A stretch of 64,000 nt of DNA. Origin: Deltaproteobacteria bacterium. GTDB taxonomy: Bacteria; Myxococcota_C; UBA6777. Below the pieces are notes generated by a model that was not told the DNA's origin, searched no databases, and saw only the letters and a program-made list of their open reading frames with translations. Position 1 is the stretch's first letter. Each line of letters starts with the position of its first letter. The stretch covers positions 1 to 64,000 of the forward strand of contig SBHC01000080.1 of the NCBI GenBank assembly GCA_006226375.1, written 5' to 3'. The position numbers and the translations under genes are program-made. Of the stretch, positions 1-7,948 are shown in pieces.

Positions 1-329
1 AAGGGGGTGGCCGCATTTCCCAGACCCAGCATGTTGGCAGACATGTTCATGATCATCATGCTCATGGCTGGGTGGTCACCCGGAACTTCTGGAAACAGTC
101 GGGTCATGAGGGGGCGGATGGCGCTTGCGATCCAACGCAGCAATCCGGCTTCTCGGGCAATGTTCATAATACCCAGCCAGAACGCCATAATGCCAAGCAG
201 GCCAAGGGAGAGAGTGACCGCTGCTTTGGCCGCCATCACGGATTGTTGGGTGACTGCTTCCATGTTCCCCATCCAGGCTCCACAAAGAATGCCTGCGAGA
301 ATCAAGAAAGCCCAAATTGCATTGAGCAT
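1..329 (-). CDS. spmA: Spore maturation protein A (SpmA)-like / nucleoside-recognition membrane protein, 3' end cut by window
   Basis: Reading the minus strand from an ATG at 329 gives about 109 residues that stay open to the window edge. They begin MLNAIWAFLILAGILCGAW and contain a hydrophobic segment, a second membrane segment around LGLLGIMAFWLGIMNIA, the motif RLFPEVPDDHPA and the end motif NMLGLGNAATP. This order matches the N-terminus of SpmA, a multi-pass inner-membrane protein of the nucleoside recognition (Gate) family, in which GLGNAATP is highly conserved. In Bacillus SpmA acts with SpmB in spore core dehydration, but the family is also common in non-sporulating bacteria, where its role is poorly defined. 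No strong Shine-Dalgarno is visible. It lies 162 nt downstream of the Cys-rich lipoprotein gene on the same strand and could be cotranscribed. The family call is firm; a function in this organism is not. Confidence 0.85.
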   Translation of the reverse strand, partial: MLNAIWAFLILAGILCGAWMGNMEAVTQQSVMAAKAAVTLSLGLLGIMAFWLGIMNIAREAGLLRWIASAIRPLMTRLFPEVPGDHPAMSMMIMNMSANMLGLGNAATP

Positions 330-394
330 GGTGTTTGTCTCGTTTGTTTGCTGTCCAAAGGGCAAAAATACCCTCTTAAGATACGAGGAATGCC

Positions 395-421
395 GGGCTC
401 TCCGCAAAAAAACGGAGGCCC
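395..421 (-). promoter_or_regulatory. Intercistronic hairpin between Cys-rich gene and spmA
   Basis: GGGC-t-CTCCG (395-404) pairs with CGGAG-GCCC (413-421) around an A-rich loop, leaving one bulged base. No U-tract follows on the minus strand, so it is a weak candidate terminator or an RNA-processing/attenuation element rather than a clear rho-independent terminator. Confidence 0.4.
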
Positions 422-491
422 TACGTTCCAAACGCAGCGGCAAACGTGTTGATTGAGACAGAGGGTGCTTAGGAGAGAAGGAGAGCGTGGA

Positions 492-2993
492 TTATTGTAC
501 GCACTTGCGAGTGGAGGTGTTGCAACGTTGGTTCTTACCGCAGGCAGGAACCTGGCACTGTGACGTTCGGAAGCAGGAAGAAGGACAGGCTGCGCTGCAC
601 TGGCCCGGCTTCTTGTTCGCAACGTCTGGACCGACACACACTGGAGCGCTGTTGCTGCAGTCGCGGTTGTCAAAGCAACCAGCAAGGCATTGGCTGCTCA
701 CACAAACATAGCCCAAGCGACAATCTTTGTCGGTGGTGCATTTGGGCGGAACGCTGCAACGTCCGCTGATGCACTGAATCTTGGTCGTGCAAGCGGGCAC
801 ATTGCCACAGTCGCTGTCGCTGCGGCAGGTTGAGGGACAAGCGGCGCTGCACTGGCCAATCTTGGTGGAGGACGCGCCGATGCACTGGGGTCGTTGGGAA
901 GTACAGTCGCGTCGGTCTCGACAACCTGCAGTACACACCTTGTTGTCACAGACGAAGCCAGCGTTGCAGTCCGCGTCACGGGTGCAGGGTGGTGGAGGTT
1001 CAACGCAGCGGCCTTGGTCACAGCGAGTGCGATTGCCGCATGCTGTGAGCTTGCAGTCGTTGTCCGTCGTACAGGAGGTGGGGCAGGGGGGGTTGCTGCA
1101 GCGTCGGTTGATGCAAGCTGTTCGTGTTCCACAACCTGATTTGTTGCAGTCTGCGTTGTTGTTGCAGCTGTTGGGACAAACTGTTGCCGGGTCGGTGCAT
1201 TGTCGGTTGATGCACGAGGTCTTTTTGCCACAAGGCGTGATGTTGCACTGTGCGTTGACGGCGCATGAGCTTGGGCATGACGTTGGCTCAGGCTTGCATG
1301 TGCGACTTACAGGGTCACAGTAGTTGTTTTTGCCGCAAGCTTGTGCCTGGCAGTCTGCCTTGGACGAGCATCGAGCAGGGCAGTAGTTGGCAGGATCCTG
1401 GCATTTGGAGTCCAGGCAGGTGAGCTTCTTCCCACAGGCTGTAATGTTGCACTGTGTGTTGTTGCTGCAGCGAGTTGGGCACGTTTGGGGTGGAGCCGAA
1501 CATCGACGGGTCGATGGGTTGCAGTAGGTGTTGGTTTTGCACGCGGTGATCTGGCAGTCGGTGGAGCCATTGCATCGACTGGGACAGGTCTGTGGAACTG
1601 TGGTGCATCGACGAGTCGATGGGTTGCAGTAGGTGTTGGTTTTGCATGCTGTGATCTGGCAATCGTGTGTGCTTTGACAGGAGCCGGGGCACTGCGCGGG
1701 TTGTGTGGTGCAGATGTTTCCACGACGTGCGTCGCAGTAGGTCTTGTTGCCACAAGCCTTAACGTTGCACTGCGTACTCAGCGTGCATCGGGCCGGACAG
1801 ATGCCGGTCGTTGGCGCTTCGCATTTACCATTGGTGCAGGCGGTCTTGGCTCCACATGCAGCGACTTTGCAGTCTGCATCGGCTTTGCAGGTCGCTGGGC
1901 AGGTTGGGGCTGGTTCAGCGCACTTGCCGTTGTTGCAAGCGGTCTTGGTCCCGCAGGCGGCGATCTTGCAGTCTGCGTCAGCTTTGCAGGTCGCAGGGCA
2001 TTGGGCCGCAGGCTCCGAGCAAGTTCCGTTGGTACAAGCGGTCTTGGTTCCACAGGCCGCAACCTGGCAGTCCGCGTTACCGGTGCAAGTGTTGGGGCAG
2101 GTTGTTGCAGGACCCTGGCATTTGCCTAAGACACACTTCACGTCCTTTTTGCAGGCAGGGATGTTGCAGTCCGCGTCTGCCTGACAGGTCGCAGGGCATT
2201 GTGCTGGTGGTTCTGCACACTGGCCGTTTTCACACTTAATCTTGTTGCCACAGGCGGGAATGTTGCATTCCGAGTCGTCCTTGCAGCTATTGGGGCAGAC
2301 CCGTGGGGGCTCTTCGCATGCACCGTTGATGCATTGGTTCTTTTTGCCACAAACAGGGATCTGACATTCTTGGTCAGAGGAGCAAGAGTCGGGGCAGGAG
2401 GTGGGGGGGTCTTGGCAAATCCCGCCGAGGCAAACGGTCTTGGTTCCACACTCTGGGATGTTGCATTCTGCGCTGTCTTGGCAACTCGCAGGGCAGGTCG
2501 TTGTCTGGTCTGTGGGGGGAGTGTCCGGTCCTTCTGGAACAGAGCACACGCCGTTGTTGCACACGGTTTGGGTCCCACACTCTGGGATGTTGCAGTCTGC
2601 GTTGGTCGTGCATGTTGGAGGACAACTGCTGGAGTCGGGAGGAGAGGGTTCGACACAGACGCCGTTTTCGCATGAAATGCGTGCGCCACAACCCACGTTC
2701 TTGAGGCAGTCGTCGCTGGTCGCACACGACGCAGGGCAAGTGTCTGTGCTGGTATCAGGCGTCGTGGGTTCGGGTCCATCGCCGCCACCGTCGTTGGGTG
2801 TGACTGTGGATTCGACGCCTCCTCCGCCAAACACACACTGACCGTTGACGCAAGTTGAGGGCGCTTGGCATGCAGGGTTGCAAACGTTCTCTGTGGGAGG
2901 TCCCTCGCTACAGGACACCATCGAAAGGCACACGGAGAGCGCGAAGAGTGAGGCGAGCCCACTCCACCGAAAGACATTCAACCGATTGTTCAT
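492..2993 (-). CDS. Cys-rich repeat lipoprotein (about 19 units of ~33-35 aa)
   Basis: An 833-aa protein with an N-terminal signal (hydrophobic segment about residues 10-27) ending in a lipobox-like MVSC-SEG, so it is probably lipid-anchored at the cell surface or in the periplasm. After a spacer rich in Pro, Thr, Asp and Gly (about 55-85) there are roughly 19 tandem units of the pattern CPxxCxxxxDCxxxxCGxxxxCxxGxC, six Cys per unit. Two late units carry longer inserts (CTRDADCNAGFVCDNKVC type). Such even-Cys mini-domains are normally disulfide-bonded and extracytoplasmic. The ATG is 12 nt downstream of the kinase gene, and a GAGGG Shine-Dalgarno overlaps the kinase stop, so the two genes are almost certainly cotranscribed. 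No catalytic motif is seen. Adhesion, coat or protease-inhibitor-like binding roles are all possible; the exact role is unknown. Confidence 0.85.
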   Translation of the reverse strand: MNNRLNVFRWSGLASLFALSVCLSMVSCSEGPPTENVCNPACQAPSTCVNGQCVFGGGGVESTVTPNDGGGDGPEPTTPDTSTDTCPASCATSDDCLKNVGCGARISCENGVCVEPSPPDSSSCPPTCTTNADCNIPECGTQTVCNNGVCSVPEGPDTPPTDQTTTCPASCQDSAECNIPECGTKTVCLGGICQDPPTSCPDSCSSDQECQIPVCGKKNQCINGACEEPPRVCPNSCKDDSECNIPACGNKIKCENGQCAEPPAQCPATCQADADCNIPACKKDVKCVLGKCQGPATTCPNTCTGNADCQVAACGTKTACTNGTCSEPAAQCPATCKADADCKIAACGTKTACNNGKCAEPAPTCPATCKADADCKVAACGAKTACTNGKCEAPTTGICPARCTLSTQCNVKACGNKTYCDARRGNICTTQPAQCPGSCQSTHDCQITACKTNTYCNPSTRRCTTVPQTCPSRCNGSTDCQITACKTNTYCNPSTRRCSAPPQTCPTRCSNNTQCNITACGKKLTCLDSKCQDPANYCPARCSSKADCQAQACGKNNYCDPVSRTCKPEPTSCPSSCAVNAQCNITPCGKKTSCINRQCTDPATVCPNSCNNNADCNKSGCGTRTACINRRCSNPPCPTSCTTDNDCKLTACGNRTRCDQGRCVEPPPPCTRDADCNAGFVCDNKVCTAGCRDRRDCTSQRPQCIGASSTKIGQCSAACPSTCRSDSDCGNVPACTTKIQCISGRCSVPPKCTTDKDCRLGYVCVSSQCLAGCFDNRDCSNSAPVCVGPDVANKKPGQCSAACPSSCFRTSQCQVPACGKNQRCNTSTRKCVQ
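1501..1665 (-). repeat. Near-identical 60-bp direct repeat inside the Cys-rich gene
   Basis: Positions 1501-1560 and 1606-1665 match at 56 of 60 bases, offset by 105 bp, which is exactly one 35-aa repeat unit. The similarity includes silent positions, suggesting a recent unit duplication or gene conversion inside the coding repeat. Confidence 0.8.
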
Positions 2994-3005
2994 GGGAAGA
3001 CCCTC

Positions 3006-4733
3006 TTACTTACGTGGGGCTGCTGGTGGCTTGGGGTTGCGGAAGGAGAAGCTCTTGAACTCGACTTCCGCGCCACCTTGCTGGACAAACAAGCAAACGC
3101 GCCCCTGGTTGTAGGTTGTCGCAGGCACCGCTTTCATGGATTTTCCGTTGATCTGCACAAAAAGTTGCTTGTTTTGTACACGAACAACAAGTTCGTTGGG
3201 TCCTTTGGGGCGCAATGCCTTGGAAGCCGTCCAGCCAAGCAGGGGCTTCCACTTCCCGCCAGCCTCTAGTTGGGTGATGGTGTACATCTTCTTGGGAGGC
3301 GTGATTGCGATGTAGTAACCGAGCGCTCTCGACTTCTTTGGGTTATTAAACAGGTGAATGCCAAAGATGGCGTGGCCTGTCGCGTCCGCTTTTTGGACCC
3401 GAGCCGTGACTTTCACTTGGAGGGGCGCCTTGTAGTCGCCCAACTTGGACGGGCACAACGGCGTTTGGTGGTGTTTTTGAGGATTGGTCAGGATGCGATA
3501 GGAACCTTTTTTCCACGTCAGCATCGCTCCACCGTGTTTGCCCACAGGCCATTCTAACTTGTTGGTTGCGAAGTCATCCGTGTAATGCTTCACGGCAAGG
3601 ACAGGATCGTCTCCTGACAAAATGCCTGGAAGTACGGACGGGACGTCTCCGTCTGCCTGACGCGCCGGCGTGGGTCGTTTCGTACCCTTTTGTCGGCTGT
3701 CTGGGGTTCGTTGCGGTGGCTTGCTTTGGTGATGGGAGGGGACTGGCTCTTCGGGATCGATCAGATGGATGTAGAGGTAGTAGCCGCCAAGCCCCATCAG
3801 CGCAAACCAAAACGTCAGCCACAGCGCGGCCCGAATGCAGCCGCTGCTTTTCTTGGGGACCTGACCCACAAGACCCCAAGGAGCAGGGATGTCGTTGACA
3901 TGCTCATGGAACGCTTTGGCGAGCGCAAACATAAACTCTTCGGCCGTCTGGTAGCGGTCTTTGGGCCGCTTGGAGGTGGCCTTGCGGAGGATCTTGTTGA
4001 GCTTGGAGGGAAGCCTTGGGTCAAAGCGCTTGATCGAAGGCAAATTGGTTTCCAGGTGTTGACGACAGATGTCGAACTCCGTCTCTCCGTCGAAGGGAGG
4101 ACGACCTGTGACCATCTCAAAGAGCGTGATGCCCATGGAGTAGATGTCGCTTCGAGCATCGAGCTCTTTGCCAAGCACCTGCTCCGGTGACATGTATTGG
4201 TAGGTTCCAATGGTCATTCCGGTTTGGGTGTGACGGGGCATTCCCGAGAGCTTCGCGATACCGAAGTCGGCGAGCTTCACTTCACCGTCGGTGCGAATCA
4301 GAATGTTGGAAGGCTTGATGTCACGGTGCACAATGTTTTTGCTGTGAACATACGCAAGTCCGGACAGCGACTGAAGGATAATGGGAATGGCCTCATCCAA
4401 AGGGAGCTTCCCACGCTTCTCAAGGCGGTTCTCTACGTTCTCGCCTTCGACGTACTGCATAATCAGGTAAAGCTGGCCATTCTCCTCCATGGAGTTCTTC
4501 CATTGGACGATGTTTTGGTGTTCAAGGCCAGCGAGGGTTCGCGCTTCGGAGAGAAAGCGAGAGCGGACGATAGGGTCGTCAAGCAATGTCGGGTGGAGAA
4601 TTTTTACGGCAACGGGCTGGTCGGTCAGGATGTGGACACCGTAGTAAATGGAGCCCATGCCACCTGCACCCAACGACTTGAGTAGCCGGTATTGACCGCC
4701 AACAATGGTTTCCGGATCCAACTGTGTGGACAT
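3006..4733 (-). CDS. Transmembrane Ser/Thr protein kinase with C-terminal extracytoplasmic beta-sandwich-like domain
   Basis: About 575 aa from the chosen ATG at 4733 (an adjacent ATG at 4736 is equivalent). A longer form from 4793 exists, but its extra 20 residues look non-domain, and GGGAAAG lies just upstream of 4733. The Hanks-type kinase domain spans about residues 15-280: glycine loop GAGGMG (22-27), catalytic Lys in VAVK (44), HRDIKPSN (136-143), DFG (156-158), and SPEQ replacing the usual APE-Q. A single membrane segment (about 302-325, WLTFWFALMGLGGYYLYI) is followed by a Pro-rich linker. A domain of about 180 residues comes next, with alternating beta-type sequence, resembling LamG/concanavalin or DUF1080-type folds. 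This suggests a sensor that reads an extracytoplasmic ligand and phosphorylates cytoplasmic targets. It sits between the pseudo-receiver gene and the Cys-rich lipoprotein gene on one strand. The kinase call is firm; the C-terminal fold assignment is inference. Confidence 0.9.
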   Translation of the reverse strand: MSTQLDPETIVGGQYRLLKSLGAGGMGSIYYGVHILTDQPVAVKILHPTLLDDPIVRSRFLSEARTLAGLEHQNIVQWKNSMEENGQLYLIMQYVEGENVENRLEKRGKLPLDEAIPIILQSLSGLAYVHSKNIVHRDIKPSNILIRTDGEVKLADFGIAKLSGMPRHTQTGMTIGTYQYMSPEQVLGKELDARSDIYSMGITLFEMVTGRPPFDGETEFDICRQHLETNLPSIKRFDPRLPSKLNKILRKATSKRPKDRYQTAEEFMFALAKAFHEHVNDIPAPWGLVGQVPKKSSGCIRAALWLTFWFALMGLGGYYLYIHLIDPEEPVPSHHQSKPPQRTPDSRQKGTKRPTPARQADGDVPSVLPGILSGDDPVLAVKHYTDDFATNKLEWPVGKHGGAMLTWKKGSYRILTNPQKHHQTPLCPSKLGDYKAPLQVKVTARVQKADATGHAIFGIHLFNNPKKSRALGYYIAITPPKKMYTITQLEAGGKWKPLLGWTASKALRPKGPNELVVRVQNKQLFVQINGKSMKAVPATTYNQGRVCLFVQQGGAEVEFKSFSFRNPKPPAAPRK

Positions 4734-4817
4734 CATTCTTTCCCGTGGTTGTATGTCAAACATGCGTTTGACCGCATGCGTTTCGTAGAGCATCTCACTG
4801 CCGCAAGGCTTGTGAGA

Positions 4818-4842
4818 GGAAGCAAAGAGTCTCTATGCTTCC
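4818..4842 (-). promoter_or_regulatory. Intercistronic hairpin upstream of the kinase gene
   Basis: GGAAGCA (4818-4824) pairs with TGCTTCC (4836-4842), extended by AGAG/CTCT after an A-A mismatch, leaving a very short loop. It sits between the pseudo-receiver stop and the kinase start and lacks a U-tract, so processing, pausing or protein binding is more likely than termination. Confidence 0.45.
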
Positions 4843-4862
4843 AGAGGGGCCAGGCGGTTGGA

Positions 4863-5834
4863 CTAGCAGTAAAACACGCCGTCGCCACCTTGGGCCCGAA
4901 CTTCCCGCAGTGCTCGTGTCGCATCGCGAAGCAGGTCCGTAAACTTGAAGGCTTCCTGGACCGAGGAGGTGGTGGCACCAATACTTAACGTCGGAATCTC
5001 ACCATACTGTGGCACCAATTCGTGGTGCAGCAATTGGGTCAGGTCCTGACGAATTCGTGTCGCCTCCTGGATGGCGCCTTCGATGCCAGTGTTGGGAAGC
5101 AGGATCAGGATGTGATCTTGGGAGAATTGAACGGGAATGTCGATGTCGCGAATGGTTTGACGGACCATCTCTGCCAGCGTCCGAGAGAGCCCCTCCAGTT
5201 GGTCTGGGGGACAGCCTTGCAGGTAGTCGTCGGTCATATCGTAGGCCATCAACAACAGCGACAGAGGTTGGTGGAAGCGGATCGCTCGCTTCACTTCCAG
5301 CGCTGCAAGTTTGCGGAACCACGACATCGGATACAGAGGCGTATCGTCTGGTGACTCTTCCTTGGGAGGAGCGGAATGAGCCGCCTCGGCTGGAGCAGGC
5401 GCTGCGGCTGGTGCTGAGCCGTCATGGTTTTCCAGTTGGTGTGCCATCTGAAGGTTTTGGGCCAAGAGGTGGCGTGACATCCGCAAGCCGTGCAGACAAG
5501 AGAAGACTTCCTGGGGACGAAGAGGCCGCTTGAGCAAGCCTTCGGCCAACTCCAGCACTTCCGGGTCCGGCATGGCATCGCCTTGTCCAATCATCCAGGC
5601 AATGGGAATGGGCTGGCCGAGCTCTTCTCGGATAAAGCGAGCGAGTTCGGGCCCTCCACTGGAAGGAAGTGACACATTGATTAAGCACATGTCGATATCG
5701 TTTTGCTCCAGCCGCATCCGTGCCTCTTGCTCGTCCATAGCTTGAATGAAGTGGATATTGCGGTGCTCAAGCAAAGCGCGTGTGTGGTCCAGAAACTGAA
5801 TGTTGGGATCCGCAACCAGGATCGTCTCGTGCAT
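4863..5834 (-). CDS. Pseudo-receiver + degenerate GGDEF-fold protein
   Basis: About 323 aa from the ATG at 5834, chosen because AGGA sits 7 nt upstream and the receiver fold begins immediately (MHETILVADPN); a longer form from 6011 would add a non-domain extension. Residues about 1-125 look like a CheY-type receiver, but the phosphoacceptor position reads CLINVSLP (Asn instead of Asp). The first acidic pair is reduced to one Asp, while the Lys in LLKRPLRP is kept. An Ala/Pro-rich linker (about 140-165) leads to a GGDEF-like fold in which the signature is SQDHI and no catalytic acidic pair is visible; LSIGAT matches the later conserved strand. Neither half is expected to be catalytically normal, so it probably acts as a binding or scaffold protein. 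It is the first gene of a likely operon with the Ser/Thr kinase and the Cys-rich lipoprotein. Confidence 0.8.
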   Translation of the reverse strand: MHETILVADPNIQFLDHTRALLEHRNIHFIQAMDEQEARMRLEQNDIDMCLINVSLPSSGGPELARFIREELGQPIPIAWMIGQGDAMPDPEVLELAEGLLKRPLRPQEVFSCLHGLRMSRHLLAQNLQMAHQLENHDGSAPAAAPAPAEAAHSAPPKEESPDDTPLYPMSWFRKLAALEVKRAIRFHQPLSLLLMAYDMTDDYLQGCPPDQLEGLSRTLAEMVRQTIRDIDIPVQFSQDHILILLPNTGIEGAIQEATRIRQDLTQLLHHELVPQYGEIPTLSIGATTSSVQEAFKFTDLLRDATRALREVRAQGGDGVFYC

Positions 5835-6185
5835 GCGAGTTTCCTTTTCTCTCTTGTCGTCGGTGGTCCCTCCGTGTAGAGGAGACTGAACCATTGTAAA
5901 GGAGCCCGTGTTAGAATCAAGTACCATCTCGGAGGCTTGGCAGGGGAGACCCTTGGCCTCAACGCTTTGCAGCCTATTCACAAGGACTTTCCCTTGCTTG
6001 AATCGAGACATTCGTTGTATAGCTACAATCTACATTGTAGACGAAGTGTAAGAATTTCCATTCAGTTTTTCTTTCGTATGGTGACAACGCTTCTCTCCTG
6101 ACTGGGTCGTTTCATGCCTTTCTACAAACGCTGGAAAGGTTGCCAAAGCCTCCTTCTGTGGGAGAGAGTCAAAAGGTGGATGTTG
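5835..6185. other. Divergent intergenic region (pseudo-receiver gene / Cys-rich lipoprotein gene)
   Basis: About 350 bp separating two divergent transcription units, presumably holding both promoters. The palindrome at 6023-6040 is the most conspicuous element. I found no convincing small gene in it. Confidence 0.6.
6023..6040. promoter_or_regulatory. Operator-like palindrome in divergent region
   Basis: CTACAAT (6023-6029), 4-bp spacer, ATTGTAG (6034-6040) is a perfect 7-bp inverted repeat in an AT-rich stretch between two divergent genes. The position fits a transcription-factor site; the cognate factor is unknown. Confidence 0.5.
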
Positions 6186-7937
6186 ATGTTTGCAAAACGT
6201 TGGATGATTGTTCCCGCTCTGGGCTGGTTGGTTGTGGCTGTGTGGTTGGTGCAATGCAGCAGCGGAGCCAATGTCGGAGCTCCTTGTCAGTCCGATTTTG
6301 ACTGTCAGCGCGGTTTGCGTTGTGAAACTGGCAAGTGCACACAGAGCACGACCACAGGACAAAATCGAGAGAGCGGCGCAAGCGACGCCAGTGAGCCGTC
6401 AGAGACTCCAGACACCACAACATCAACAGAGCCGGGTCCCGAGCCATCAGGCCCTGAAGCGGGTCCCGAGCCAGGACCTGAACCTGGTCCCGAACCATCC
6501 GGTCCCGAAGCGGGTCCCGAGCCTGGCCCTGAAGCACAGCCCGAGCCTGGTCCTGAAGGCCCCCAATGTCCCGCAAGCTGCCAAGGCAACGGTGACTGCG
6601 CTGGCTGTGGCTCCAACTACGCTTGCCAAAACAACCAATGTGTTCCACAGGGTGGTCCACAGTGTCCTGGCTTTTGCATCAGCAACGCACAGTGTGTGCC
6701 TTGCGGTCAGAATTACACCTGCCAAACGGGTTCATGCAAAGTCGCCAACCCACAGAATTGTCCGGGTGGATGTGTCGTGGATGTCCAGTGCAATCCCTGT
6801 GGACAAAACTACGCCTGTCAACAAGGCAAGTGCCAGCCCAAATCAGGCGGCGCGCAGTGTCCGAACTTCTGCATCGGAGACCAACAATGTCAGCCTTGCG
6901 GACAGGGTTACACCTGCCAACAGTTCCAGTGCAAGCAGGGTAGCAGTGGTCCACAGTGTCCCACGCAGTGCTTCATTGATGTGCAATGTCAGGCTTGTGG
7001 GCAGGGCTACTCCTGCCAAAACGGTAAGTGTGCGCAGGGTGGTAGCCAACAGTGTCCTGGTTTCTGCTTGAACGATGCGGGCTGCGGTCCTTGTGGACAG
7101 GGCTACACCTGTCAGCAGTTCCAGTGCAAGCAAGGCGGCTCCAGCGGCGGCCAATGCCCCAATACCTGCCAGAGCGACGGTGATTGCGCGAACTGCCAGG
7201 GCCGAACCAAGTGCCAAAAGCTTGGAAACATCGGATTCTGCGCGCCAGCAGGAGGCAGCACTGGTCAATGTCCCAACTCTTGCCAGAGTGACGGTGACTG
7301 CGCGAACTGCCAGGGCCGAACCAAGTGCCAGATGTTTGGAGGTACAGGAATCTGCATCCCTGGTGGAACCAGCGGCGGCCAGTGCCCCAATACCTGTCAG
7401 AGTGATGGCGATTGTGCGAACTGCCAAGGCCGAACCAAGTGCCAAATGTTTGGAGGAACGGGAGTCTGTGTTCCTGGTGGAACCAGCGGTGGACAGTGTC
7501 CCAACTCTTGCCAAAGCGACGGTGACTGCGCGAACTGCCAGGGCCGAACCAAGTGTCAAATGTTCGGTACCACCGGCGTTTGTATCCCTGGCGGAACGAG
7601 CGGCGGGCAGTGTCCTAACTCCTGTCAGTCGGATACAGACTGTGGTGGATGCCAAGGACGACCCACCTGCCAAATGTTCGGTACTGTCGGTGTTTGCATA
7701 CCAACACCCGGTGGTACTGGTACCTGTCCCAACTCGTGCCAAACGGATACGGACTGTGCGAACTGTCCGAATCGGACAGCCTGTCAAAACTTTGGTACTG
7801 CAGGTGGTATCTGCATTCCAGGAGGAGGCAGCGGAGGGCAATGTCCCGCCTCATGTACAACCAACACGGATTGTGCCAATTGTTCGGGGCGCACTCGATG
7901 TCAAAGCTTTGGTACGTCAGGGGTCTGTCTACCGTAG
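6186..7937 (+). CDS. Cys-rich repeat lipoprotein with GPEP spacer (6 + 7 units)
   Basis: About 583 aa from the ATG at 6186, with AAAGG 9 nt upstream; an ATG at 6180 and a longer form from 6114 are alternatives. The N-terminus is basic, then strongly hydrophobic (IVPALGWLVVAVWLV), ending in QCSSG. This is a possible lipobox, although Gln before Cys is unusual. Next come one Cys cluster, a spacer of repeated GPEPGPEPSGPEA blocks, six units of ~32 aa (CPxFCxxxxQCxPCGQxYTCQxxxC), then seven units of ~38 aa (CPNSCQSDGDCANCQGRTKC followed by a Gly-rich tail). The second unit type differs from the units in the neighbouring minus-strand lipoprotein but shares the CPxxC...DC start, so the two genes are probably distant paralogues. 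The Pro/Glu spacer suggests the Cys domain is held away from the membrane. No enzymatic motif is visible. Confidence 0.85.
   Translation: MFAKRWMIVPALGWLVVAVWLVQCSSGANVGAPCQSDFDCQRGLRCETGKCTQSTTTGQNRESGASDASEPSETPDTTTSTEPGPEPSGPEAGPEPGPEPGPEPSGPEAGPEPGPEAQPEPGPEGPQCPASCQGNGDCAGCGSNYACQNNQCVPQGGPQCPGFCISNAQCVPCGQNYTCQTGSCKVANPQNCPGGCVVDVQCNPCGQNYACQQGKCQPKSGGAQCPNFCIGDQQCQPCGQGYTCQQFQCKQGSSGPQCPTQCFIDVQCQACGQGYSCQNGKCAQGGSQQCPGFCLNDAGCGPCGQGYTCQQFQCKQGGSSGGQCPNTCQSDGDCANCQGRTKCQKLGNIGFCAPAGGSTGQCPNSCQSDGDCANCQGRTKCQMFGGTGICIPGGTSGGQCPNTCQSDGDCANCQGRTKCQMFGGTGVCVPGGTSGGQCPNSCQSDGDCANCQGRTKCQMFGTTGVCIPGGTSGGQCPNSCQSDTDCGGCQGRPTCQMFGTVGVCIPTPGGTGTCPNSCQTDTDCANCPNRTACQNFGTAGGICIPGGGSGGQCPASCTTNTDCANCSGRTRCQSFGTSGVCLP
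7144..7937 (+). repeat. Tandem 114-bp coding repeats
   Basis: Seven tandem units of about 38 codons. The stretch encoding DCANCQGRTKCQ is nearly identical at DNA level in the first four units, including silent sites, which indicates recent expansion or gene conversion. Confidence 0.8.
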
Positions 7938-7948
7938 CGTTCTACATG

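Noticed and set aside
492-2993. CRISPR-like or satellite interpretation of the regular repeats
   Set aside because: Repeat spacing is a multiple of three, units are in frame and encode Cys-rich modules; no conserved repeat/spacer split or leader.
4863-5834. Active diguanylate cyclase
   Set aside because: The GGDEF signature is replaced by SQDHI and acidic catalytic residues are missing, so catalysis is not expected.
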